A stretch of DNA of 64,000 nt from Verrucomicrobiota bacterium (lineage in GTDB: Bacteria; Verrucomicrobiota; Verrucomicrobiia; Limisphaerales; JACPZS01), in the NCBI GenBank assembly GCA_016195385.1, contig JACPZS010000039.1, positions 1 to 64,000 of the forward strand, in the 5' to 3' direction. The position numbers and the translations under genes are program-made. A model generated the notes under the pieces. It did no database searches, had not been told where the DNA came from, and was given only the letters and a program-made list of their open reading frames with translations. How positions within the stretch are numbered: position 1 is the first letter of the stretch; every line of letters starts with the position of its first letter. Positions 19,283 to 29,251 of this stretch are shown here, one piece after another.

Positions 19283-22200
19283 TCACTCGGCGGGCAGGAC
19301 GTTGTAGCTTTCCACCACCGCGTTCGCGCCCGTCAGCACGCCGATGCGATTGGTCAGGCCATCCATGCGGATCATCGTTTTGATGGCCGCTTCGCCGGTG
19401 ATTTGGTAATTGGTGCAAAGCTGGAAGAACGGCCCCGGCTGCACAACGCGCGAGTTTTGCGCCGGCTGGAGCGTCTGGCCGTACGCGTAAATCACCACAC
19501 GCGGATCATCCTGCTTGAGCAACGACAAAATCTGCTGCGGGATCGCTTCGACCGCGCGGTCGTCCAAACCAACTTGCACTTGCAACGGAATCGCGGTGTT
19601 GAGGAATGGAGAATTGACCGTCAGTTCCGGCGTGGAAAGCACGCTGCCGAGGTGCGCGAATACGCCGCCGGGCTGCTGCTGGCGCGCGTTCATGACGCCG
19701 CCGACGATGTGCTGCAATTGCGGCGAATCCGGTTGCGCGACGAAGTTCGTAAAATGCCGGAAGCTGGTCAGTTTGATCGACTTGTTCGGAATGTCGTTCG
19801 TCAGCACGGCCACGCCGCTCAACGCCGCCGACCACGCGCCGATGTTCGTCTGGTTGACGGACAACAAACCGCGCGCCGCGTTGTCGTTGATCGCGGTCGT
19901 GAACAAGTCGGCCAAAATCCAATCGTTCGTCGGATGTGTCCAGCCGTACGTCGGCGTGAAGCGATTGAAATAGGCGCTCGACCCCGCCCACTGATCCCAT
20001 TCGTTTTGAGTCACGACCGGCGATTTTAAATAAACCGTCTGCCACGGCGTGCCGCGGTGAACGCGCCCCAACATGCCGAGCGTCGCCAGTTTGTTCGTTG
20101 GAAAATCCCAATCGTCCGAACTGCGCACACCGGGATCTTTGACGGCCATGTTGAACGCGTTCGGATCGCTGCTCGCCGTTTTGTTCGTGTTACCGCCCCA
20201 GGGATTGTAGCGAATGTTCACAACTCCCAGGTTAAAATCCGTGTTCGTGACGCCAAGTGAATTTGAATTCGGCAGCACGAGAATGTTGTTGGTGCGGGTC
20301 AAGTCGGTCAAATCTTCCAGCGCATAATGCACGAGGGGATCGTTCGCCTGCCACGTCGCATACTGCGACAAACGGCGCGTCGGCGTGTAGGGTGCCTGCA
20401 TGCTGAAGCCGAATTCGTGCAGGTTCGTCGAAGGCACGCGCCCCATGAATTCGTTGAAGCGTTGGATGGATTTCTGTTTGTCCCGGCCTTGTGCGCCTTG
20501 CGAAGTAAAGCTGTTCCAATCCGCGTCTTGGTCGCCAAGCGAAGCGAGGATTTGATTCTGGAGGCCAATCGGCGTTCGTTTCACCGTGTTCGTGTCCCAG
20601 AATTTACCGTCGCCAAAATTCGGATTGCCCATCAACTCGCGCGTGATGTTGATGCGGCTGACGAGGCCGGTGAGGTTTACGAAATCCACGACGCGACCGC
20701 TGCTCGAGTCGAGCAGGATGTATTGGAGCCGGTTGCTGATCGCCAGCGTCCACTGCGGCATGATGAAGTTCGTTGGGTTGTTATTGGGGTTGGTAACCTC
20801 GAAAATGAGATTCGTGTTGTACGGAGTAAACCGTGGCGGCACGGCGCGTGAAATGTATGCCGCGTTGTCGAGCACGATGCGGTTGTTCAGCAACGGCAGC
20901 TTGAACGACGCCCGATCGCGGGCTGCTTTCCAAGTGTTGCCGCTAATCAACATATTGGTGCCGATGGTGAAATTGTTGGTGCCCGTGGGCAGCACGGGCC
21001 GGTTGAATTGGTCCAGCACAGCCATCGTGACGCGGTTCGTGACCATCATGCGCAGCGGACGCGTGAAGACCTGGTTGTACGAATTCCAAGCTTCGACGCC
21101 AAACAAGTTGGAGATGCCGACGACGAAGAGTTGATTCGTCTGGAACGGGTATTGATCCAGCGCGGTGCGCTTGCGCAGTTCGAGGCGACGCGTTGCCTGG
21201 ACGGTCGTCTGCATCGCGAACTCGTTGAAGCTCGGATAGCCTTTCTTCGCGCCGATGATGAGCGGCACGCCATACACGTTCACGTTTTGGCCCCGGATGG
21301 CAGGCCGATCCGCCGGCACGCTCAGATCGCGCCACGGATTGGTGAGAAACGCCGAGCCAGTTTCCTCCACCCAACCGGTGATGTAGTTCGTCCGGCCATC
21401 CGCCGAAACGCCGAACACCGGCCGGAACACCGTCGGCAAATCGGGATCGCCCGGGCTGGCGAGTTTGCGCGTGCTGCTCGCGTCGTAAATGTTCGCCGAC
21501 AACTGCAAGAGACGGTGCACCTCTTTCGTGAAATAATTCGTCGGGTAAATCATCATGTTCGTCATGCCGAACGGATGTCCGTACGTTTCGAGCAGTTTTT
21601 GTGAAGTGAAGCGGAAGAAATTCGAGCCGCCGATGTTGGCCTTGGTGATTGGATCGATGTTCCAAGGAATAAGATTGGTGACCGATGTCGTGATGTTGTT
21701 GAAGTTCAGGTTGAGTTTGCCCTCGCTGGCTGGAAGCGAGTCTTGCCCGAGTTGCGACAGCAGCCGGTATATCGTGTAACGGTCGTAAGTGCTGTTCGCG
21801 CGGGAAGCCAGTTTGATGCGGTCGGTGAACCGTCTAAACGAATTGTTGCCCTGTTCGCCCAACGAAAACATTTCCTGGGTGTCGTAGTAAGAACGCGGGT
21901 TGTCGCTGCCCGGCCACGGCTTGCGCGCCCGGCTCAAATCGGTTTGCAATCCGTCCGTGTAGAGATCCATCACTCCATTCGTCTTCACGAAATTCTCACC
22001 GTTCGGGCCGAAGAGATCGAAGAAGTTGCTCAGGTTGCTGAAATTGTTGTTGTAGCGGTATTGCAGCAGCGCCGTGGCGTCATCGAACGCCAGCCCGCGG
22101 CTGGTCACGTTCAGATTGGTCACGTATTGATACTGGTTGACCGGCCAGATGTTCGTGTTGAGGTCGCGCAACAGACCGGCCAGGTTCAACTCCCACGAGC

Positions 22201-22939
22201 CGACACCCTGATCGCGGTAGTAAAGATTTGCATCCGGATTTCCTGACAGGCGCTTGGCCTGGTTGTGGATGAAGTTGAGGTCCAGATTTTTCCCGACCGG
22301 CACGCAGAGAAACGCGTAGCGGCCGACGAACAGGTTCGAGCCGGAGTGCGGTCGATCCGGATGCTGCAAAACGCCGATCCATTCCGGATCGCCCCAGTGG
22401 AAATTCGCCTGTCCAGTGAGGCGTCCGTTGTTGTCAACCTCACGCACGAGACCATTCGTTTCCACGAAACCATTGCGGTTGAAATCGAGGTAAAACCGGA
22501 AGTCGTTGGCGAAATCGCGGCGGCCGGGAGTGTTGGTCTGGACGTAAACGGGCGCACGGGGATCGTAGAGCAGGTTGGCGATGTTGCGGATTTGATCGTT
22601 TGCGTTAAGCGTCAGCCCGTTGGGATACGTGTAGCTGACGTTGCGTAGATCATTTCCCAACCCCGCGCTAAACCCCGCCGGATTGATGAAATTTGTCGAG
22701 ACGCAAAAATCGTGCGCGAGCAGATTGGAAGTCGTGACGATGCGAGCCGCCCACTCGGATTGCGCGCGCGCGATGGCGGCTTCGGCCATAAGCCGCGCGG
22801 TGGTCTGGTCGCGCGTCACCGCCACGGAAGCCCGCTCGCGCCGGCTCACGGCCAGAAAGGCGACCGACATCAGCACGACAACCGACAACATGATCAGGGT
22901 CGTGACGAGCGCAACGCCGCGTTGTGATTGACGATTCAT
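19283..22939 (-). CDS. Verru_Chthon cassette protein A-like (PilX/GspK-like exported protein)
   Basis: N-terminal GVALVTTLIMLSVVVLMSVAFLAVSRRERASVA, 1218 aa, adjacent to C, B and D-like genes. Confidence 0.75.
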   Translation of the reverse strand: MNRQSQRGVALVTTLIMLSVVVLMSVAFLAVSRRERASVAVTRDQTTARLMAEAAIARAQSEWAARIVTTSNLLAHDFCVSTNFINPAGFSAGLGNDLRNVSYTYPNGLTLNANDQIRNIANLLYDPRAPVYVQTNTPGRRDFANDFRFYLDFNRNGFVETNGLVREVDNNGRLTGQANFHWGDPEWIGVLQHPDRPHSGSNLFVGRYAFLCVPVGKNLDLNFIHNQAKRLSGNPDANLYYRDQGVGSWELNLAGLLRDLNTNIWPVNQYQYVTNLNVTSRGLAFDDATALLQYRYNNNFSNLSNFFDLFGPNGENFVKTNGVMDLYTDGLQTDLSRARKPWPGSDNPRSYYDTQEMFSLGEQGNNSFRRFTDRIKLASRANSTYDRYTIYRLLSQLGQDSLPASEGKLNLNFNNITTSVTNLIPWNIDPITKANIGGSNFFRFTSQKLLETYGHPFGMTNMMIYPTNYFTKEVHRLLQLSANIYDASSTRKLASPGDPDLPTVFRPVFGVSADGRTNYITGWVEETGSAFLTNPWRDLSVPADRPAIRGQNVNVYGVPLIIGAKKGYPSFNEFAMQTTVQATRRLELRKRTALDQYPFQTNQLFVVGISNLFGVEAWNSYNQVFTRPLRMMVTNRVTMAVLDQFNRPVLPTGTNNFTIGTNMLISGNTWKAARDRASFKLPLLNNRIVLDNAAYISRAVPPRFTPYNTNLIFEVTNPNNNPTNFIMPQWTLAISNRLQYILLDSSSGRVVDFVNLTGLVSRINITRELMGNPNFGDGKFWDTNTVKRTPIGLQNQILASLGDQDADWNSFTSQGAQGRDKQKSIQRFNEFMGRVPSTNLHEFGFSMQAPYTPTRRLSQYATWQANDPLVHYALEDLTDLTRTNNILVLPNSNSLGVTNTDFNLGVVNIRYNPWGGNTNKTASSDPNAFNMAVKDPGVRSSDDWDFPTNKLATLGMLGRVHRGTPWQTVYLKSPVVTQNEWDQWAGSSAYFNRFTPTYGWTHPTNDWILADLFTTAINDNAARGLLSVNQTNIGAWSAALSGVAVLTNDIPNKSIKLTSFRHFTNFVAQPDSPQLQHIVGGVMNARQQQPGGVFAHLGSVLSTPELTVNSPFLNTAIPLQVQVGLDDRAVEAIPQQILSLLKQDDPRVVIYAYGQTLQPAQNSRVVQPGPFFQLCTNYQITGEAAIKTMIRMDGLTNRIGVLTGANAVVESYNVLPAE

Positions 22940-23763
22940 CGGGAAGCAGTGCGAATGGGAATCCGCTCACGAAAGAGGTGTACCTTGCCGGCCTGTCGGG
23001 CGAGGAAATTCGCCGCCACGCTGCCGGACATCGCCTTGTATTGATTCACGACGTACGGTTCGAGAATTCCCAGCTCGACCTCAACGTACGGCGGCAGGCT
23101 GTTGCTGAGGAAATAGTAGGTGCCATTGGCAAAATACCGGTACGTAAGCGGCGAATTCGTGGCGACCATCAGGTTGCCATTGCGGTCATACGGCAGGATG
23201 GTCAATGAAACCACGCCATCAATGACTGGCTGATAATTGATGACCTCGCTCGAATCCCGGTTGATCAACTTCGCCATGATGCGGAACGGCACCGCCGACG
23301 CGACAGTGTTGGTCGTGAAACGCCCCAGAGAACCGACCGGACTGCCGGATTGAATGGGAAAAACTTTATAGCCGGAAGCCGTCCAGTTATTATTGAATTT
23401 GGTGAGGAATAAAAAATCATGCAGCCGGTTCGTGCGCTGCGGATTGGGGAATGACGCATCGCCGGGCAGGCTCTGATAGAACGGAGCCGTGTTGGTATTC
23501 AACTGCGCGTAGAAATTTGGCACGCCAGCCCCGCGCGCCGCGCTCATCTGTTCCAGATCACGTTTGATGAGTTCCATTGCCGCACGGCCCGATTCCAGCA
23601 CGTCCGTCTGGCTCACGCTGCCGCGCAACGCCTTTTGCGTATGATCAAACATCGCGTAAAGCGCGATAATGATCACCGTCATGATCGAAACCGCCGTCAG
23701 CAATTCGATCAGCGAAAACGCCCGGCGGGCGCGCGAAGACGGAATGAATTTGGACGGTTGCAT
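22936..23763 (-). CDS. Verru_Chthon cassette protein C-like pseudopilin
   Basis: Prepilin motif AFSLIELLTAVSIMTVIIIALYAMFDHTQKALR. Confidence 0.75.
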   Translation of the reverse strand: MQPSKFIPSSRARRAFSLIELLTAVSIMTVIIIALYAMFDHTQKALRGSVSQTDVLESGRAAMELIKRDLEQMSAARGAGVPNFYAQLNTNTAPFYQSLPGDASFPNPQRTNRLHDFLFLTKFNNNWTASGYKVFPIQSGSPVGSLGRFTTNTVASAVPFRIMAKLINRDSSEVINYQPVIDGVVSLTILPYDRNGNLMVATNSPLTYRYFANGTYYFLSNSLPPYVEVELGILEPYVVNQYKAMSGSVAANFLARQAGKVHLFRERIPIRTASR

Positions 23764-23765
23764 TT

Positions 23766-24563
23766 TCAGTGGAATACCATGGGCTGAAAGTAGAAGAAAC
23801 GATTGGCCTTGTTCGTCACTACTTCGATCTGCCCGCTGACGAGCGTGCTGAATACGCGCCGGCTGTTGCCGAGGCGGACGGTCAAGTCGTTTGGCTTCGG
23901 CGGCAAAACCGGCCAGCGAAACGTAAGCCGCAACTCGTGCAGGTTGTCGCCCAAGGCGAGCGCCCGTTGAAGCTCGGCTTTCGCCAGGCCGTTCGTGGGC
24001 GCGGGCGTGGCCGGGATCACTTCGGACGTGACTTGGTAATGAAAAACAAAGTCCCGGTCGCGCGGAATGGCCGGCGGTTTGTCCACCGCTGAACCGGTGA
24101 TGGCGCGGATGACGGCGGTGACGGTGTTGGTGATCGTTGTTTTTCCGGTAGTGTCGTATTTGGGTGTCGAGAGTTGGCCAATGATTTCGGCGGAGGTTAA
24201 ATTGGCGTAGCGTCTTGTCCCTGTCGCTCCACCTGTTCGCTGGATAGACACAAAATCAACGTAGTTCGACAAATCAGTCGCGCCCTTCAAGCCGTTGCGA
24301 ATCGCCTCCAGCAGATATGTCCCGTCCTGGTTGATAATGGTGTCTTCGCGATTATCCCGCTGGACCTGGTGGCCGGTGGGCAACACGCCCAGAATCGCCA
24401 CCAGCGCGAAGGAGACGACCGCGATGCTCAACGCGATCTCGATCATCGTGAACGCGGATTCGTGAGCGCGCGGACTGCCAGTTTGGGCGAACTTCGACGG
24501 CTGACCCGCGCAAGCAAACCCGCGCGGCAGCGCAAAAGTTTTGGTTGTAGGCGGGAAGATCAT
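23766..24563 (-). CDS. Verru_Chthon cassette protein B-like pseudopilin
   Basis: Prepilin-like AFTMIEIALSIAVVSFALVAILGVLPTGHQVQRDNREDTI; internal Met (MIFPPTT) used as start. Confidence 0.72.
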   Translation of the reverse strand: MIFPPTTKTFALPRGFACAGQPSKFAQTGSPRAHESAFTMIEIALSIAVVSFALVAILGVLPTGHQVQRDNREDTIINQDGTYLLEAIRNGLKGATDLSNYVDFVSIQRTGGATGTRRYANLTSAEIIGQLSTPKYDTTGKTTITNTVTAVIRAITGSAVDKPPAIPRDRDFVFHYQVTSEVIPATPAPTNGLAKAELQRALALGDNLHELRLTFRWPVLPPKPNDLTVRLGNSRRVFSTLVSGQIEVVTNKANRFFYFQPMVFH

Positions 24564-24591
24564 GAGCGTGGCTCGTAAATGGATTAACGTC

Positions 24592-25356
24592 TCACCGGAT
24601 GTCTGGCTGGAAGCCCCGGGCACGCCCCGTCAGCGCGCTCACGCGAATCCAGTTGTTTGAAAAATTGCCTCGCGGCGTTTCCTGCGCATCGACGGTGCCG
24701 TTATTCGTGTTGTAGAAAATGCTGCCTTTGGCGAGCGGGATGATTTCGTCGTGCTTGCCGATGTTGGCGTCGCGCGCGGCCGGAGTTTCGAGCTGGCCCT
24801 GCGCATTGAACGCGAGGTAGCGGTAAGGAATGTTGTTTGAAACCAGGAGAGTCGCATTCTTCGGACCGGCGAAATAGGAGACGTTCGTTACCGGCAGAGC
24901 GCGAAAGAAATCATTCGTCAGCAACAACGACGACAGGCCGTACTTGAACTCCGGAATGAAGACGCCATCGGGCAAATGCCGCCATTCCGTCAAATACCGT
25001 GGCCGCACCATGCCGGGCTGCTCGCCCACGGAACGTCTGGTGAAGAGCGCGTAGGAAGTCAGTTGATGGTTGTAGAGTTTGGTAACGCGTAACTGGGCGA
25101 CTTCCGGCGGGACGAACAGAACGAAAACCGTCGTGCGCTCGTTCATCGCGCGTTGGCGGGCAAGCGTGAGATCGTCGATCAACTGGCGTTTGGCGATGTC
25201 CACGGCATTGCCGCCCATCAAGCCGCGCAGCGCAGGCAGACCAATCGCCGCCAGCAGCCCAATGATTCCGATCACTACCAACAACTCGATCAAGCTGAAG
25301 GCGAACGGACGACCGAAGCCGCGCGACGATGACCGCGATGACGGGTGTTCACGCAT
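24592..25356 (-). CDS. Verru_Chthon cassette protein D-like pseudopilin
   Basis: [65 protein letters not shown]. Confidence 0.75.
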   Translation of the reverse strand: MREHPSSRSSSRGFGRPFAFSLIELLVVIGIIGLLAAIGLPALRGLMGGNAVDIAKRQLIDDLTLARQRAMNERTTVFVLFVPPEVAQLRVTKLYNHQLTSYALFTRRSVGEQPGMVRPRYLTEWRHLPDGVFIPEFKYGLSSLLLTNDFFRALPVTNVSYFAGPKNATLLVSNNIPYRYLAFNAQGQLETPAARDANIGKHDEIIPLAKGSIFYNTNNGTVDAQETPRGNFSNNWIRVSALTGRARGFQPDIR

Positions 25357-25362
25357 GACGCG

Positions 25363-26184
25363 CTATTTCCAACTGAGGATGTTGTCTTTGTTCACGCCTT
25401 GATCGGCGGGAATGGAGGCGTCAGCCATTCCATCCGGCCCAAGCGACCAAACCATCACGGTGGTACGCGCTTCGTAGGAATTGGGGTCGTTGGGCGCTTT
25501 TGACAAACCGTTCAAAGGGCTGCCGCTTTTCAGCGTCACATTCGGACTGCGATAAAACCCGTCGCGACACTGGTTGTCGTAGTTCAAATCGACGGTGACG
25601 ATGTACGGATTTCCCCACGGATCCCGAAACACGCCGTTCGGGTTGATGCCCGGCAGCATCGCCTCTTTGCGCGGATCGCCGACGTCTTTGGCGTTCAGAA
25701 AAACTTCCCGCTGGGGATTTTGCGAGTGACCAGAGTTGACCGTGTTGTCGCCGTTTCGGAAGACCTCCAAATCGCGCAAAATCGCAATCAACTCGGCATT
25801 GCTCGCCTGGTAGCCGTTGTTGCCCACGTTGCCGATGCGCGGCAGCACGCCTTTGTTTTTGTTTTTGCCGGCGAGCAGTTGAAAGCCCGTGCCGCCACGA
25901 TTGTGTACCGTACCGTAGGTAAAGTCAGGGCAACTGCTATCGTTCAACGATTGGCGAGCCGCCTTGCCTGAAGGATAGCGGCTGTATTTGGCGTTGTACG
26001 CGTTGATGGCACCCGCGATGTCGGCGATTTCTTTCTTGGCAATCGCGATTTTAGCCTTTTGCTTGGCTCCGGATATCGCCGGCAGCAACATGCTGGCAAG
26101 GATGCCGATGATCGAAATCACGACCAGTAATTCAATGAGCGTGAACCCGGGACAGAAGCGCCGGGGTCGAGTAGAGGTTTGCAT
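25363..26184 (-). CDS. Type II secretion/type IV pilin-like prepilin (GspG-like)
   Basis: [51 protein letters not shown]; start placed at MQTSTRP rather than 26472. Confidence 0.8.
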   Translation of the reverse strand: MQTSTRPRRFCPGFTLIELLVVISIIGILASMLLPAISGAKQKAKIAIAKKEIADIAGAINAYNAKYSRYPSGKAARQSLNDSSCPDFTYGTVHNRGGTGFQLLAGKNKNKGVLPRIGNVGNNGYQASNAELIAILRDLEVFRNGDNTVNSGHSQNPQREVFLNAKDVGDPRKEAMLPGINPNGVFRDPWGNPYIVTVDLNYDNQCRDGFYRSPNVTLKSGSPLNGLSKAPNDPNSYEARTTVMVWSLGPDGMADASIPADQGVNKDNILSWK

Positions 26185-26475
26185 AGTGAGGTTGATTTTT
26201 GCAAAACGTCGATACGTTTGGGAAGCCGTGACTTTAGCTTTTTTCTTGCTTGGGCTGGAGACGCATTTGATCCGCGCGGCGCCGGTAAAAAATAATTTCC
26301 GCGTGAATGACGAACTCGTTTTCACCGCCAGCAAACCGCCATCCGCGCGACGCGGAGCGAAGCCCAGCGAATTGCGCGCCGAACCGGCCACGATGCGCGG
26401 CATCCACTCGTGCGTGATCCAACTCACTGGCAGGCGGTGAATCGTCTCAAGTTGATTTGGTCGCGAGGTCATAAA

Positions 26476-27144
26476 TCACTCCTTCCAGTTTCCGATTAGT
26501 TTCACCTGATTCTTGCCGATCGGGACTTCGGCCCAGAGGTCGAACGAGTTGGGGTTGTTGGTCGGGTTGGTCGAAACGTAGCGCCAGGGGTTGACCCGCT
26601 GATTGCCGGCGCCGGGAACTACGGCCGGATCGCTTGGCCGCAAATCCACCGGAACCACCAGCAATTGAACCTGCACACCGTTGATTTGGACAGCCTTGGT
26701 TTGACTGCTTTTCCAGTTCGCGATGAAAGGCTTTAACTCTTTTGCTTCCACAGCCGCGTTGACGAATCCTGCGCGGCCAAAAAATGTTTGCACCTCGGAA
26801 CTCTTGAGCGAGATCCCATTGCCGGCTTGGAATGACTTGGCGACGTTATCGACTACGGTTCCACTAAGTTCGTAGTAGAGCGGGTTGAGCGCCGGATTAA
26901 CATTCGTGCCGCTCAAGCTATCCGGCGGATAGAAGCCGAAATGAGTTTTGAAACTATCGATTGCCGTGATGTATTGATTTAGTTCAGCCCGGATCCGCGA
27001 TTCCCGCGATCGGGCGGAAGCCACCGACGATAACCCGACCACCAAACTCGCCAGCACACCGATGATGGCGATGACAACCAACAACTCAATGAGCGAAAAT
27101 GCGGCTCTTTGCCCGCAATAAGTCTTTGCCGTCCAAGTCTTCAT
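26476..27144 (-). CDS. Prepilin-type N-terminal cleavage/methylation domain protein
   Basis: [65 protein letters not shown] at 27144 preferred over TTG at 27177. Confidence 0.8.
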   Translation of the reverse strand: MKTWTAKTYCGQRAAFSLIELLVVIAIIGVLASLVVGLSSVASARSRESRIRAELNQYITAIDSFKTHFGFYPPDSLSGTNVNPALNPLYYELSGTVVDNVAKSFQAGNGISLKSSEVQTFFGRAGFVNAAVEAKELKPFIANWKSSQTKAVQINGVQVQLLVVPVDLRPSDPAVVPGAGNQRVNPWRYVSTNPTNNPNSFDLWAEVPIGKNQVKLIGNWKE

Positions 27145-27173
27145 GAGTTCAAGAAATCGATCATTCCAAAAAT

Positions 27174-27449
27174 TCAACGCTCGCGCAGTTCATTTTCCAT
27201 CCGTTCGCTGATCCATTGTTTGATCATGCTTTGGTAATTCAGGTAGCGCGACCGGGCCAATCGTTTTATCCGGGAGAGCATGCGTGGATCGATCCGCAGC
27301 GTGATGGTAATGGATTCCGATGATTCCCCGCTTTCCGCCACTGCGGATTCCATCACGCGAACATCGACCCGGCTCTCCAACCAAAAGGCCGCCTCGGCCT
27401 CCTCGTTGTCGAAGAGCGGGACTTCGTCCCAATTCGCGATTGAGTTCAT
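27174..27449 (-). CDS. BrnA/CopG-like antitoxin
   Basis: ESITITLRIDPRMLSRIKRLARSRYLNYQSMIKQWISERMENELRER resembles a ribbon-helix-helix domain; lies downstream of a BrnT-like ORF. Confidence 0.72.
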   Translation of the reverse strand: MNSIANWDEVPLFDNEEAEAAFWLESRVDVRVMESAVAESGESSESITITLRIDPRMLSRIKRLARSRYLNYQSMIKQWISERMENELRER

Positions 27450-27484
27450 ACGGTGTCAATGTTGCAAGCGTCGGTTTCATCTGC

Positions 27485-27772
27485 CTACGGGGACAAGGTT
27501 TGGTTCAGCCGGCGCTGATACAGAAACGTTTCTTCAGGCTCGAAAACTCTGGCGGCAATTACGCGGATACATTTTCCATTGGTGCGATACACGCTAAAAA
27601 TCCCAATGCCATTAACTGCCTTGCCAAGGTTGAAAAACCTGGCCTGAACTGAGAATCGCGAAGAATCGGGCATCAACTTTACCGCGAATGGATCCTCAAA
27701 CGACTCTTCAATGTCCCGCTGCGTCAAAGAACCACTGCATTCAAACGGCGGTTTGTTCCAATCAAACTCCAT
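27485..27772 (-). CDS. BrnT-like toxin
   Basis: MEFDWNKPP...EESFEDPFAVKL...GIGIFSVYRTNGKCIRVIAARVFEPEETFLYQ fits the BrnT pattern (MEFxWD..., IRIISAR...E...Y). Confidence 0.7.
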   Translation of the reverse strand: MEFDWNKPPFECSGSLTQRDIEESFEDPFAVKLMPDSSRFSVQARFFNLGKAVNGIGIFSVYRTNGKCIRVIAARVFEPEETFLYQRRLNQTLSP

Positions 27773-27800
27773 ACTGAGCTTAACTGTAAATCAAAAGCGA

Positions 27801-27822
27801 ATGCAATGTAACTACATTGTAT
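27801..27822. promoter_or_regulatory. Palindromic operator candidate upstream of brnT
   Basis: ATgCAATGTA-ac-TACATTGtAT: 10-nt half-sites with one mismatch; 28 bp upstream of the BrnT start, with TTGACA on the minus strand at 27848-27843. Confidence 0.55.
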
Positions 27823-27869
27823 TTACAAGTGTCGGTTTCCATTGTCAAACATTTTTCACAAACTTCAAA

Positions 27870-27903
27870 GAAAAAATGGCCACTGGCTTGCGCCGGTGGC
27901 CAT
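27870..27903 (-). terminator. Rho-independent terminator after pilC
   Basis: Minus strand ATGGCCACCGGC-gcaa-GCCAGTGGCCAT followed by a T run; lies just past the pilC stop at 27921. Confidence 0.8.
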
Positions 27904-27920
27904 GCTAGATCTGCAACCGG

Positions 27921-29237
27921 CTATTCGCCACCGGAACCGCCACCTTCTTTCGAGGTATCGCCAACACCTTCGATAAGTTTGATTAGCGGCAGAAACAAGG
28001 CGATGACAATACTCCCAACAATGATTGCGAGGAAAACGATCATGATCGGTTCAAGCAGCGAGGTCATGGCGGAAACAGCATTATCCACCTCGTCGTCGTA
28101 GTTGTCCGCGATCTTCATCAACATTTCCGGGAGCGCACCCGTCTGCTCGCCAACGTCCACCATGCTGATCACCATGGGAGGAAACACACCAGATGCCTCC
28201 AGCGGAGCGGTAATTGTTTCACCCTCTTTTACACTTTCATGAATCATGGAAACGGCATTGCTGACAATGACATTCCCAGCCGTTTCTTTGACAATGGTCA
28301 GCGCTTGCAAAATCGGAACGCCGCTGCTGACCAGCGTCCCCAATGTTCTGGTAAAGCGAGAGATGGCTACTTTTTCAAAAACCGGCCCAAGCACCGGCAT
28401 TTTCAGTTTGAATTTGTCAAAAAGGCGTCGTCCGAACTTGGTCCTTACGAAAATCTTCAACGCAATGATGAATCCTATAAAGCAGCCCATGGAAGCCAAA
28501 ATATTGTTGGCAATCGCATCGCTGATGGCCAGAACGAACTCCGTGAAAGCCGGAAGCCCTTTGCCCTCCAACATATCCGCAAAAATAGTCTTAAACTTCG
28601 GCACCACGAAGACCATCAACACGGCAAGAATAATCACGGCCACCGTCATGACCGCCACGGGATAGAACATGGCCGCGATGACTTTTCCTTTAATCTTCTG
28701 CGCCTTCTCCATGAACTCAGAAAGACGGTTCAAGACGACTTCCAAAACACCGCCCAACTCGCCGGCCTTGACCATGTTCACGAAAAGGCGGTTGAAGATC
28801 TTGGGATGCTGCGCCAGAGCTTCGGAAAAAGTGCTCCCACCTTCAATCGCCGTTGCCAAATCGCCCAGTACTCGTTTGAGCGTAGGGTTTCGTTCCTGTT
28901 TCGCCAGCACGCGCAATCCCCGGAGTAAAGGCAACCCAGCATCGACGAGCGTCGCCAACTGGCGCGTGAAGGTCGTCAAGACTTTTGACTTTACCTTGCC
29001 GCCCAGTCCAGGGATTTTGATATTGATCTGACCCTTTTTCTTTTTAGCCCCTGATTGTGCAGGCGCTTTGGACTTCGATCCGCCTTTCTCTTTAGTCTTG
29101 TCGGCTTCGACAACTTTGGTCGGGAAAAGCCCCATTTCCTTGACGCGGTTGATCGCCTCGTTTTGGCTGCCGACCTCCAGCGTGCCCTTGGTTTCTTTGC
29201 CACGGGAATCCATGGCCACGTAATTAAATTTGGGCAT
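27921..29237 (-). CDS. pilC: PilC/GspF inner-membrane platform protein
   Basis: TFTRQLATLVDAGLPLLRGLRVL...FTRTLGTLVSSGVPILQALTIVKETAGN; duplicated T2SSF domain. Confidence 0.9.
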   Translation of the reverse strand: MPKFNYVAMDSRGKETKGTLEVGSQNEAINRVKEMGLFPTKVVEADKTKEKGGSKSKAPAQSGAKKKKGQINIKIPGLGGKVKSKVLTTFTRQLATLVDAGLPLLRGLRVLAKQERNPTLKRVLGDLATAIEGGSTFSEALAQHPKIFNRLFVNMVKAGELGGVLEVVLNRLSEFMEKAQKIKGKVIAAMFYPVAVMTVAVIILAVLMVFVVPKFKTIFADMLEGKGLPAFTEFVLAISDAIANNILASMGCFIGFIIALKIFVRTKFGRRLFDKFKLKMPVLGPVFEKVAISRFTRTLGTLVSSGVPILQALTIVKETAGNVIVSNAVSMIHESVKEGETITAPLEASGVFPPMVISMVDVGEQTGALPEMLMKIADNYDDEVDNAVSAMTSLLEPIMIVFLAIIVGSIVIALFLPLIKLIEGVGDTSKEGGGSGGE

Positions 29238-29251
29238 AAAGAACCTTTGGT

